DNA of 64,000 nucleotides from Paucilactobacillus hokkaidonensis JCM 18461 (GTDB lineage: Bacteria; Bacillota; Bacilli; Lactobacillales; Lactobacillaceae), in contig NZ_AP014680.1 in assembly GCF_000829395.1 (NCBI RefSeq), positions 1,674,001-1,738,000 on the forward strand, read 5' to 3'. This document shows, piece by piece, positions 56,834-64,000 of the stretch. The position numbers and the translations under genes are program-made. How positions within the stretch are numbered: position 1 is the stretch's first letter; each line of letters begins with the position of its first letter. The notes under the pieces are model-generated. The model saw nothing but the letters and a program-made list of their open reading frames with translations. It was not told where the DNA came from and did not search any database.

Positions 56834-57232
56834 CTACATTTTCATCCAGTCGACGGACAGCATATTGCCATCGGGATCTTTGACCTCTAGTTCATACATT
56901 TGATCTTCCGGAATATCAATCTTCACATGATAAAAATCGCCACCATTATCTTTGGCAATTTGCGCAAATTCTTTAACTGCATCGATACTTTCCATGCTAA
57001 ATGCCGTTAAAGAGCCACTCACTTTGGTAGTATCAGCCAATTGATGATCTCTTAAAAATGTACGGTAGAAATCATGTGTTAATAACATAATCCAAATGCT
57101 GTCATCCCACATCATTCCTGCACCATTTTCATCAGAAAAATCCTTATTTTGTTTAAACCCAAGTGCCTCGTAAAAATTGATAGAACGTTGCATATCCGAA
57201 ACTGGTAAATTAACAAAAACCATTTTTTTCAT
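56834..57232 (-). CDS. VOC superfamily protein (glyoxalase/lactoylglutathione lyase-like)
   Basis: 132 residues from ATG 57232 (AAAGGAGAATGAAC upstream). Two beta-alpha-beta units: LPVSDMQRSINFYEALGF and later YELEVKDPDGNMLSVDWM. Metal ligand placement cannot be assigned. Single gene. Confidence 0.85.
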   Translation of the reverse strand: MKKMVFVNLPVSDMQRSINFYEALGFKQNKDFSDENGAGMMWDDSIWIMLLTHDFYRTFLRDHQLADTTKVSGSLTAFSMESIDAVKEFAQIAKDNGGDFYHVKIDIPEDQMYELEVKDPDGNMLSVDWMKM

Positions 57233-57372
57233 GTTCATTCTCCTTTCGCGAAATTCAACTATTATGAGTTATAAGAACAATAAGTTTCATCTTAATAGTA
57301 TTATCACATTTTTGGCCTTTAATCACAAACAATCTACTCGGTGGATCTACAAATGATTATCTATTTTAACAC

Positions 57373-59130
57373 TTACTCATCATCACTTACTTGTTGCAGT
57401 GCATCCAAGAATTCTTGCCCATATTTTTCTAATTTACTCTGGCCAACTCCCTTAACTGCTAACATTTCATCTAGAGTGACTGGCATCATTGCACACATAT
57501 CATGCAATGTTTGATCAGAAAAAATAACAAACGGTGGTACACTTTGTCGTTCAGCTAACTCACGGCGTAATAATCGTAAGCGTTCAAATAATTCATCATT
57601 GACGGGTAACGATTGTTTTGCTTGAATTGCCATTTTGCGAGAAACTGTTTCTTTACCTTGTAAAACTGCTAGTCCATCTGTTGTAATCTGTAACACGGGA
57701 TATTGGCCACCAGCTGCTCTTAAATAACCCGAAGCAGTCAAATAATCAATTAATTCTGAAACAGATTTTTGCGATTGATTTTTCATCACTCCATAAGTAC
57801 TAAGCTGATCAAAATGAAATTGTTTCACTCGCTGCACCCTAGAGCCAGTCAACACCTGTGCCACTAACACTTTTCCAAATCGTTCGTCCATCCGTTTGAC
57901 ACAGGAAAGAATTTTCTGCGTCGCAACTGTAATGTCTTGAGATTCACGATCATCAAGACAGTTACTACAATTACCGCAAACAGGACCCTCTTCGCCAAAA
58001 TAATTTAGAATATATTGTTGCAAACACTGTTGCGTATTTGCGTACTGTGTCATTTCCTGTAACTTCAAATATTCACGGTGTTTATTTTGATTATCCATTT
58101 CAGACTGATCAATAAAAAAATGTTGAATCTGCACATCATGTAGTTTAAACAATAAAATTACATCACTAGGTAATCCATCTCGACCTGCACGCCCAACTTC
58201 TTGATAATAAGCTTCAAGACTGCCTGGCACCTGATCATGAATAACAAACCGCACGTTACTTTTATCAATTCCCATTCCAAAAGCATTGGTCGCAACCATT
58301 ACTGGCAAACGATCATACAAAAAATCTTCTTGATTGTGCTGTCGTTGTAGTTTAGATAAACCACCATGATACATCGTTACTGCCACATTATTTTTATTCA
58401 GCAGCTTAGTAAGACGTTCAACTTCTTTGCGTGTACTGGCGTAGACAATGCCGGATTGGTCCGGATTCACTTTCAAATAATCCAACAAGAACTGGTCACT
58501 ATCCTGATCTTTGACAACTTTAAATGATAAATTAGGGCGCGAAAAATCAGTCTTAACTTCCTCATTAATATTTAGGCGCTGCATAATATCGTGAGCCACT
58601 TTGGGCGTAGCCGTTGCGGTTAGTGCAATAATCGTTGGGCTGGTGGGCAATTGTTGAATCGTCTCAGTTAACCGTAAATAACTCGGTCGAAAATCATGGC
58701 CCCATTGAGAAATACAATGGGCTTCATCGATCGCAATTAACTGAATTGGTAACTGTGCCAATTCATTAAAATAACCTGAATCAAGCCGTTCTGGTGATAC
58801 ATACAATAATTTAACTGCACCAGAAGCGGCCTGATTGAACCGTTCTTCAATCTCAAAGTGGTCCAGCGTACTATTGATGAAGGTTGCCGCGATTCCATTT
58901 TCATTTAATGCATCAACTTGGTCTTTCATTAATGAAATTAATGGCGAAATCACCAGCGTCACACCTGATAAAATTAACGCTGGAATTTGATAACACAATG
59001 ATTTCCCACCACCAGTTGGCATAATTGCAAGCACATTTTTACCAGCGAGTGTGTTATCAATCACCTCTTGTTGTCCAATTCGAAATGTATCATAACCAAA
59101 TTTAGTTTTTAAAATTGTTTGCGGGGTCAT
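57373..59130 (-). CDS. recQ: ATP-dependent DNA helicase RecQ
   Basis: 585 residues. Walker A PTGGGKSLCYQIP, DEAHCISQWGHDFRP, motif VI QEVGRAGRDG, zinc cluster CLQQYILNYFGEEGPVCGNC, then winged-helix and an HRDC domain at the C-terminus (SVPPFVIFSDQTLHDMC.. to the end). Single copy, stands alone. Confidence 0.95.
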   Translation of the reverse strand: MTPQTILKTKFGYDTFRIGQQEVIDNTLAGKNVLAIMPTGGGKSLCYQIPALILSGVTLVISPLISLMKDQVDALNENGIAATFINSTLDHFEIEERFNQAASGAVKLLYVSPERLDSGYFNELAQLPIQLIAIDEAHCISQWGHDFRPSYLRLTETIQQLPTSPTIIALTATATPKVAHDIMQRLNINEEVKTDFSRPNLSFKVVKDQDSDQFLLDYLKVNPDQSGIVYASTRKEVERLTKLLNKNNVAVTMYHGGLSKLQRQHNQEDFLYDRLPVMVATNAFGMGIDKSNVRFVIHDQVPGSLEAYYQEVGRAGRDGLPSDVILLFKLHDVQIQHFFIDQSEMDNQNKHREYLKLQEMTQYANTQQCLQQYILNYFGEEGPVCGNCSNCLDDRESQDITVATQKILSCVKRMDERFGKVLVAQVLTGSRVQRVKQFHFDQLSTYGVMKNQSQKSVSELIDYLTASGYLRAAGGQYPVLQITTDGLAVLQGKETVSRKMAIQAKQSLPVNDELFERLRLLRRELAERQSVPPFVIFSDQTLHDMCAMMPVTLDEMLAVKGVGQSKLEKYGQEFLDALQQVSDDE

Positions 59131-59250
59131 TTTTTTTATTCCTTCATTTTACTTCACTCTAATTTTAGTCGACCTGCCGTTAAAAACAAATCACTTTAAC
59201 ACAAATTTTATTACTAAAATTTAAACTTAATTCGCGTCATTTTGCGTATC

Positions 59251-59309
59251 AAAAAAGCAATTCAGAACTGGATCAAAACATACCGTTCTGATTACATTCT
59301 AAATTGCTT
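59251..59309 (-). terminator. Terminator of the cyclophilin gene
   Basis: Minus strand AGCAATTTAGAAT.. pairs with ..CCAGTTCTGAATTGCT, followed by TTTTTTG. Imperfect stem with a large loop that has an inner pair. Confidence 0.65.
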
Positions 59310-59343
59310 ACTAAATCTATTAACACTATTTTTTCATACTTGG

Positions 59344-59937
59344 TTATTTGCTTTTATCTGCAATCGTCACGGATTCCATAATAACATCTTCGTTTGGCTT
59401 GTCTGACGAGTCACGAGCAACCTCGCTAATTTCTTTAACAACGTCCATGCCAGCAATCACCTGACCAAAAACAGTATGCCTGAAATCTAACCATGGTGTC
59501 CCACCATTTTTATAAGCTGCAATAATTTTCTCTGGATAACCAGCATCCTTCATTTGATCCAGCATACCAGCATCAACGTGTTCATTAGTTACAATAAAAA
59601 ATTGACTGCCATTGGTGTTAGGGCCAGCATTGGCCATTGATAAAGCACCGTTAAGGTTGAAGACTTCTGGAGAAAATTCATCCTCAAAAGATTCTCCAAA
59701 ACTGCTTTCACCACCAGCACCGGTTCCTGTTGGATCGCCACCTTGCACCATAAAATCAGGAATCACCCGATGAAAAGAAATTCCATTATAATAACCTTGG
59801 TTAGCAAGGGTGACAAAGTTTTCAACCGTTTTAGGTGCTTGTTCAGGAAAAAGCTGAATCTTAATTTCACCGTGATTAGTTTTGATGGTTGCTTGTGGCC
59901 CTGTTACATTGTTTAGATCAATTTGTGGTAACGTCAT
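59344..59937 (-). CDS. Cyclophilin-type peptidyl-prolyl isomerase
   Basis: 197 residues from ATG 59937, preceded by GGAGGC. Active-site stretch FHRVIPDFMVQGGDPTGTG and MANAGPNTNGSQFFIV are intact. No signal peptide, so cytosolic. Single gene. Confidence 0.95.
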   Translation of the reverse strand: MTLPQIDLNNVTGPQATIKTNHGEIKIQLFPEQAPKTVENFVTLANQGYYNGISFHRVIPDFMVQGGDPTGTGAGGESSFGESFEDEFSPEVFNLNGALSMANAGPNTNGSQFFIVTNEHVDAGMLDQMKDAGYPEKIIAAYKNGGTPWLDFRHTVFGQVIAGMDVVKEISEVARDSSDKPNEDVIMESVTIADKSK

Positions 59938-60025
59938 TTGAATTGCCTCCATATTTTAAATATTACAAGAAATAACAATACCACACATTAGCCTTCGTTA
60001 CATAGTGTTGTGTACTATTAACATG

Positions 60026-60418
60026 CTAATCATCTTGTTCGTAAGCTAGCTTTTCTTTTTCGTAGTTGAGTGTATGATCTTCAAAATGGTCAATTTTAAA
60101 ATCTAAATACTTAATCGTTTTTTTAATTTCTTTCGCTTTATCAGCCAGTTCTTGACGTTGGTCCATCAATAATGATTTCCTTGCGACGGTTGTCTGATCG
60201 CCTTCTCGATATAGTTTGACAAATTCTATTAGTGCTTCAATTGACATTCCTGCGTTTCTCAATGCCTGAATATAGAACACCCAATTCATATCACGTTCTT
60301 TAAAGTCTCGATACCCACTCTGATTTCGACCAATTTCAGGCAACAGCCCAATTCGTTCCCAGTATCTCAATGTATCCTTGGTTAAATCAAATTTTTTTGC
60401 TACTGCGTTAATATTCAT
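60026..60418 (-). CDS. MerR family transcriptional regulator
   Basis: 130 residues from MNINAVAKKFDLTKDTLRYW (ATG 60418, GGAGTGGTGG upstream). The HTH and wing are typical; a coiled-coil dimer helix follows. No Cys pair for metal sensing, so closer to the aldehyde or drug-type MerRs. It sits after the flavodoxin gene in the same direction and has its own 19-bp-spacer promoter. Confidence 0.92.
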   Translation of the reverse strand: MNINAVAKKFDLTKDTLRYWERIGLLPEIGRNQSGYRDFKERDMNWVFYIQALRNAGMSIEALIEFVKLYREGDQTTVARKSLLMDQRQELADKAKEIKKTIKYLDFKIDHFEDHTLNYEKEKLAYEQDD

Positions 60419-60499
60419 TAATACCACCACTCCATAATTTATAGTTGTTCTTAATTTGCTAAGCAATCACTTTTGTAACCATTTTTAGTTTATTACAAT

Positions 60500-60530
60500 A
60501 TCATAAACTATGGAGTTAACTTTAGGGCAA
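60500..60530 (-). promoter_or_regulatory. MerR-type promoter with 19-bp spacer
   Basis: Minus strand -35 TTGCCC (60530-60525), 19-base spacer, -10 TATGAT (60505-60500). The spacer holds AGTTAACT, a palindrome close to known AdhR-type MerR operators. Drives merR and suggests autoregulation. Confidence 0.65.
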
Positions 60531-60555
60531 GCCCAAACTGAAAATTGATTTGTTT

Positions 60556-61044
60556 TTATTTTGTTAATTTGCTCCACCAGTCTTGTAACTCACCAATTGC
60601 CTGATCTACTTGCTGCAATTGACCCGCTGTCATACCAATTCCTTTTTGTACATTAAGTCCCTGCAGCATGTTTTTGAAATCATTTTCGTACCCGCCAATC
60701 GATCCGGTACTAGTATAAAATGGAATAACCATAGCCGTTACATCCTTAACTTGCTGCAGAAATGTTTGCACAGGCGTTGAAATCTGAGACGACCACACAG
60801 GAACACCAACCAAAATTATTTCATATTGTGTCAGATCCGGTAATTTATTAGCTAATTTTGGTAAATTGCCAGTTTCCAACTGCTTCGTGGCAATCCCAGA
60901 TGTTTCATACATATCACTGGAAAAGGTACCTTCATTAACATTCAGTTCTAATAATTCACCATTCGTAACTTGCTGTAATAGCTTTGCCATCTTGACCGTA
61001 GTTCCCGACCATGAATAGTAAGTAATCAATGTTTTTGCTGTCAT
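60556..61044 (-). CDS. Flavodoxin-like protein
   Basis: 162 residues. FMN phosphate loop YYSWSGTTVKMAKLLQQ at the start, VGVPVWSSQISTPVQTFL and FYTSTGSIGGYENDF in the later half match the flavodoxin family. Electron carrier or reductase, substrate unknown. Encoded just upstream of merR in the same direction. Confidence 0.88.
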   Translation of the reverse strand: MTAKTLITYYSWSGTTVKMAKLLQQVTNGELLELNVNEGTFSSDMYETSGIATKQLETGNLPKLANKLPDLTQYEIILVGVPVWSSQISTPVQTFLQQVKDVTAMVIPFYTSTGSIGGYENDFKNMLQGLNVQKGIGMTAGQLQQVDQAIGELQDWWSKLTK

Positions 61045-61155
61045 CTAAATTCTATCTCCTTTTGTTTACTAACACACTTAACTGACCACATAGTAACACC
61101 TTCGACTAACTATAAGGCAACCCCAAAATCATAAAAATATTTATTTATTTTCAAA

Positions 61156-61196
61156 AACAACCTAAGATTGTTATTCAGAACCAATCTTAGGTTGTT
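61156..61196 (-). terminator. Terminator of the efflux pump gene
   Basis: AACAACCTAAGATTG, 10-base loop, CCAATCTTAGGTTGTT: a 15-bp perfect stem with T-rich flank on the minus strand. Confidence 0.8.
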
Positions 61197-61214
61197 CAAC
61201 CATTTATTAAACTT

Positions 61215-62795
61215 TTAATTTCTCTTTTCAGTTGGAATCTCTGTGGATTCAACATGGTTACGTAATAATAATACCGCACCGATGCCACCAACAATCACGA
61301 TTGCAGCCGAGGTCAGCGATACAGCTGTCATCCCGTTATCATAGGCCTTAATTACAACGCGCTGAAAGTCCTGTGCAAATGGTGCCTGACTAATCCTACT
61401 TGAAAAGGCGACCCCATGGCCTGAAAATGGACCAGCTTCAACCAGAGCTTTTTTCAACCCAGTCACTGCTGGTGCCGGCATATTGCTAATCTTGCCAAGA
61501 TGCCCATTCAAATAATTTTCATACTGTGAATCTTGAATTAAACCCAGACTAACCACTCCAACGGTGGTTCCTAATTGTCGGAAGACATTCAACAGCCCAG
61601 ATGCCATGCCCATTTCACTAGGAATAACCCCTTCCATCCCAGTTGTATTGAGTAGTGGGTTCACCATTCCATTGGTAATTCCCATCAATACCATTCCGGG
61701 CCATAAATCAACGAAACTGACATCGGGTCCAATAACACGGGCAATTAATAAGAAACCAACGCCACCGACAAATAGACTAATACTGATCATCCATTTTTTA
61801 GAATATCGTGAACTAAGAATTCCGACAATTGGACCCAATACTAATGACCAAACACTCATCGTTAATTGCCGCACACCAGTTTGAACGGCCGAATAACCAA
61901 TATAATTTTGCATCAAGGCAGTCAAGTACGCATTGTATGCATAGATTCCAGCTCCTAAAGCAAACGCCACAATGATAATTCCAATAAAATGAGGCCGTTT
62001 AAACATATTGATATCGACCATTGGATCGGCAACGTGCAGCTCTACAATCACAAATAAAATTAACAATATTAATCCAGCAACTAATAATCCACTGACCTCT
62101 AAACTCCCCCAACTCAAATGTGGATTACTTTCTTTAACAATTAAGCCATAAATAATCGCAAACAATCCGGCGGCCGAAAGTACCATACCACCTAAATCAA
62201 TATGCTTATTTTTACCGTAACTTGGCGTTTCTTTAACATAGATGATTGTCATAATGACCGCCAAAATTCCAAATGGAACGTTAACATAAAAAATGGATGA
62301 CCATCCAAAGTTTTCAATTAAATAGCCACCGATTAATGGACCCGACGCTGTTGAAATTCCTATAACCGACCCCAGGATTCCAAGTGCTAGACCACGATCA
62401 CGCCCGGAAAAGTTAGATGCAACCAATGCCATTGATAATGACATCATCCCCGCTCCACCAATGGCTTGCACACCACGCCCAATATCAAGCACTAGCAAAC
62501 TGGTTGCCATCCCATTAATTGCTGAAGCAATCACAAATAAAATTAGTGATCCCAAGAAAACCTTTTTCCGACCATACATATCACCAAGCTTGGACATAAT
62601 CAGTAGCGTTACCGCATAAACTAATGTATATGCATTTAACACCCATTGCAGATTGGTAAAAGTAGTATTAAAACTACGAACCATCGTTGGTAATGCAACG
62701 TTAACGACGGTAACATCTAACAATCCCATAAAGACACCTAAACTCATCGCTGCCAGTGCGATCCATTGTCTCGTTTTACTATTCTTTTGTGCCAT
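61215..62795 (-). CDS. MFS efflux pump, 14-TM DHA2 (EmrB/QacA) type
   Basis: 526 residues, about 14 membrane helices. Motif GLLDVTVVNVALPTM in the first helix, and LGDMYGRKKVFLGS in loop 2-3. Typical of multidrug efflux. Overlaps the padR stop by 17 bases, so it shares a message with its regulator. Confidence 0.93.
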   Translation of the reverse strand: MAQKNSKTRQWIALAAMSLGVFMGLLDVTVVNVALPTMVRSFNTTFTNLQWVLNAYTLVYAVTLLIMSKLGDMYGRKKVFLGSLILFVIASAINGMATSLLVLDIGRGVQAIGGAGMMSLSMALVASNFSGRDRGLALGILGSVIGISTASGPLIGGYLIENFGWSSIFYVNVPFGILAVIMTIIYVKETPSYGKNKHIDLGGMVLSAAGLFAIIYGLIVKESNPHLSWGSLEVSGLLVAGLILLILFVIVELHVADPMVDINMFKRPHFIGIIIVAFALGAGIYAYNAYLTALMQNYIGYSAVQTGVRQLTMSVWSLVLGPIVGILSSRYSKKWMISISLFVGGVGFLLIARVIGPDVSFVDLWPGMVLMGITNGMVNPLLNTTGMEGVIPSEMGMASGLLNVFRQLGTTVGVVSLGLIQDSQYENYLNGHLGKISNMPAPAVTGLKKALVEAGPFSGHGVAFSSRISQAPFAQDFQRVVIKAYDNGMTAVSLTSAAIVIVGGIGAVLLLRNHVESTEIPTEKRN

Positions 62796-63345
62796 TTTGT
62801 TTCTCCTCTTGTTTCATTTCTACTTTATAATTATCAATCCAATTTTGTTTCGTTTTACAAATATCGATACTTAATTCAAGTGCCCGAACCGCTGACTTGA
62901 GTCTTTCGTAATCGGTTGGTTTACTTGTCATTTTTTCTTTCAAATGGACTTGTACTTGCTGATAAATATTCAAATCAGTTTGAACATTTGCCTCGTATTC
63001 AGCCAGAATTTTATGTTGTGCTTCAGCCTTCACGCCGTCCATGCTACGAAATTTAAACCGATAAATCGACTCCCGTTTTGAGTCAATTGATACAGGCGCC
63101 ATCATTAATTCTTGGAATCTTTGTTTACCAAGTTCAGTAATGTGCGTCATTTTTTTATTACGTGGCCCATCATGCTTTTCAGTTATCTCAATATAGCCTT
63201 GTGCTGCCAGACGGTTAATTAGCGGGTATAATACTCCGTTGGAAATTTCTCGCCGCGGCACTAAACTGCCTTCTAACACCAGACCAAGTTTATAGCCAGA
63301 CATATCACGGCCTCTTAAAACTCCTAAAATTAATAATTCATACAT
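62779..63345 (-). CDS. PadR family transcriptional regulator
   Basis: 188 residues. Winged helix ELLILGVLRGRDMSGYKLGLVLE and VLYPLINRLAAQGYI near the N-terminus, and a C-terminal dimerisation helix. Directly upstream of the pump gene, preceded by GGAGG and the padR operator-promoter. Likely self-regulated and relieved by pump substrates, as in the family. Confidence 0.93.
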   Translation of the reverse strand: MYELLILGVLRGRDMSGYKLGLVLEGSLVPRREISNGVLYPLINRLAAQGYIEITEKHDGPRNKKMTHITELGKQRFQELMMAPVSIDSKRESIYRFKFRSMDGVKAEAQHKILAEYEANVQTDLNIYQQVQVHLKEKMTSKPTDYERLKSAVRALELSIDICKTKQNWIDNYKVEMKQEEKQNGTKE

Positions 63346-63356
63346 TATTTGCCTCC

Positions 63357-63406
63357 ATATGTCGTAACGACTGATCCAGTATAGGTCGCTACGACATATA
63401 ATGCAA
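63357..63406 (-). promoter_or_regulatory. PadR operator overlapping the padR promoter
   Basis: Inverted repeat ATATGTCGTAACGAC (63357-63371) and GTCGCTACGACATAT (63385-63399), one mismatch, 13-base centre. Minus strand -35 TTGCAT (63406-63401) and -10 TATACT (63383-63378) with 17-base spacing lie across it, so binding blocks transcription. Confidence 0.85.
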
Positions 63407-63417
63407 GCTTTTATTTA

Positions 63418-63459
63418 CAAAAAAACTCACCAGTAATCAGAATAACAATTCCTGGTGAA
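63418..63459 (-). terminator. Terminator of the TetR gene
   Basis: Minus strand TTCACCAG, 18-base loop, CTGGTGAG, then TTTTTTT. Confidence 0.8.
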
Positions 63460-63473
63460 CATATAAGACAATC

Positions 63474-64000
63474 TTATTTTTTAGAATTAAGAAACACTGG
63501 CAACAAAATAGCATCTACAATTTCGCTGATTGCTGCTTTCGTTAAATAACCTGAGGTGATGATTTCATTAATCAGCAACAGACCTGGTAAATTGGTCGCT
63601 TTGGAACTTAGATTATCCAGCTTAATTTCTCCACGTTGATCAGCCTGCTCCAAAATAGTACGAACCCGTTTGACCATATCATTGTCTGTCGTATCTGCTT
63701 TTTTGAAAATATCACCGAGTTGGCCACCAATTTGATCCGCAATGACTCCTCGCACGGCCTCCTCACCCAGAAAGTCGAAAAACTTAATGGGCGTACTAAG
63801 TAACTCGACAAGATCTTCACGCAATGAACCAGTATTTGGCACATCAAATGCAATTGTGGCCCCACTTTTCTTGAATTCAGCAATGAACGCTGCAACAATA
63901 ATCAATGGTTTCTTTGGCCACCGGCGATATAACACCGTTTTGGTGGTATGAGCACGGGCAGCAATACCCTCCATTGTCAACTGATTGTAACCTTTTATTT
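63474..64000 (-). CDS. TetR family transcriptional regulator (N-terminus outside window)
   Basis: The frame stays open to the right edge: GYNQLTMEGIAARAHTTKTVLYRRWP is read across the apparent start at 63980, so the gene continues beyond 64000. This is the TetR HTH followed by the regulatory domain. The pump gene next to padR is a possible target, but no operator was seen. Confidence 0.9.
   Translation of the reverse strand, partial: IKGYNQLTMEGIAARAHTTKTVLYRRWPKKPLIIVAAFIAEFKKSGATIAFDVPNTGSLREDLVELLSTPIKFFDFLGEEAVRGVIADQIGGQLGDIFKKADTTDNDMVKRVRTILEQADQRGEIKLDNLSSKATNLPGLLLINEIITSGYLTKAAISEIVDAILLPVFLNSKK

Overview
The window looks like a chromosomal segment of a low-GC Gram-positive bacterium of the Lactobacillaceae. 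This rests on gene content and order (secA-prfB with a frameshifted RF2, comFA-comFC, rex next to tsaD-rimI-tsaB, recR-ybaB-dnaX beside the small SRP RNA, a class Ib nrdHEF operon), on a CIRCE element before groESL, and on AGGAGG-type ribosome sites. I cannot name the genus or species. No tRNA, rRNA, prophage, insertion sequence or CRISPR array was seen.

Layout. 1-4.8 kb: phosphate uptake (pstA, cut by the edge, pstC, pstS) and its two-component system. 4.8-12.2 kb: prfB, secA, hpf, comFC, comFA and a YigZ protein. 12.3-16.7 kb: an APC amino acid permease and groESL. 17-23.4 kb: rex, an ABC-F ATPase, the tsaD-rimI-tsaB tRNA modification block and galE. 23.4-32 kb: a leftward run of replication, repair and RNA housekeeping genes (thioesterase, rsmI, yabA, holB, darA, tmk, yaaL, recR, ybaB, dnaX, ffs, tadA, rsmC-like). 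32-35.7 kb: nrdHEF behind two NrdR-like boxes. 35.8-39.3 kb: rplL, rplJ, rplA, rplK, nusG, secE, rpmG.

39.5-46.2 kb is a rightward haem acquisition cluster: two NEAT-domain surface proteins, a haem-binding protein, a FecCD permease and an ATPase. 46.5-51.7 kb: an orphan branched-chain amino acid binding protein behind a leucine-rich leader peptide and terminator, a glutathione peroxidase, and a glycine-betaine ABC transporter. 52.3-64 kb is an accessory-type region: a CPA2 antiporter, Zn alcohol dehydrogenase, NmrA-like reductase with a MarR regulator, small enzymes, recQ, a cyclophilin, MerR and flavodoxin, and a 14-TM efflux pump with PadR and a TetR regulator cut by the right edge.

The most unusual signal is not a gene. 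At least eight large hairpin elements (about 130-225 bp) sit between genes. Most share end motifs (GAGTG at one end, CACGTTTTAGCAATAAA at the other) and the same layout, while their stem sequences differ from copy to copy yet stay self-complementary. Several are followed by tandem, increasingly decayed copies of their 3' half at periods of about 85-96 bp (exactly 92 bp at groEL). A second notable point is that the large NEAT protein lacks the haem-ligating tyrosines in all six repeats.
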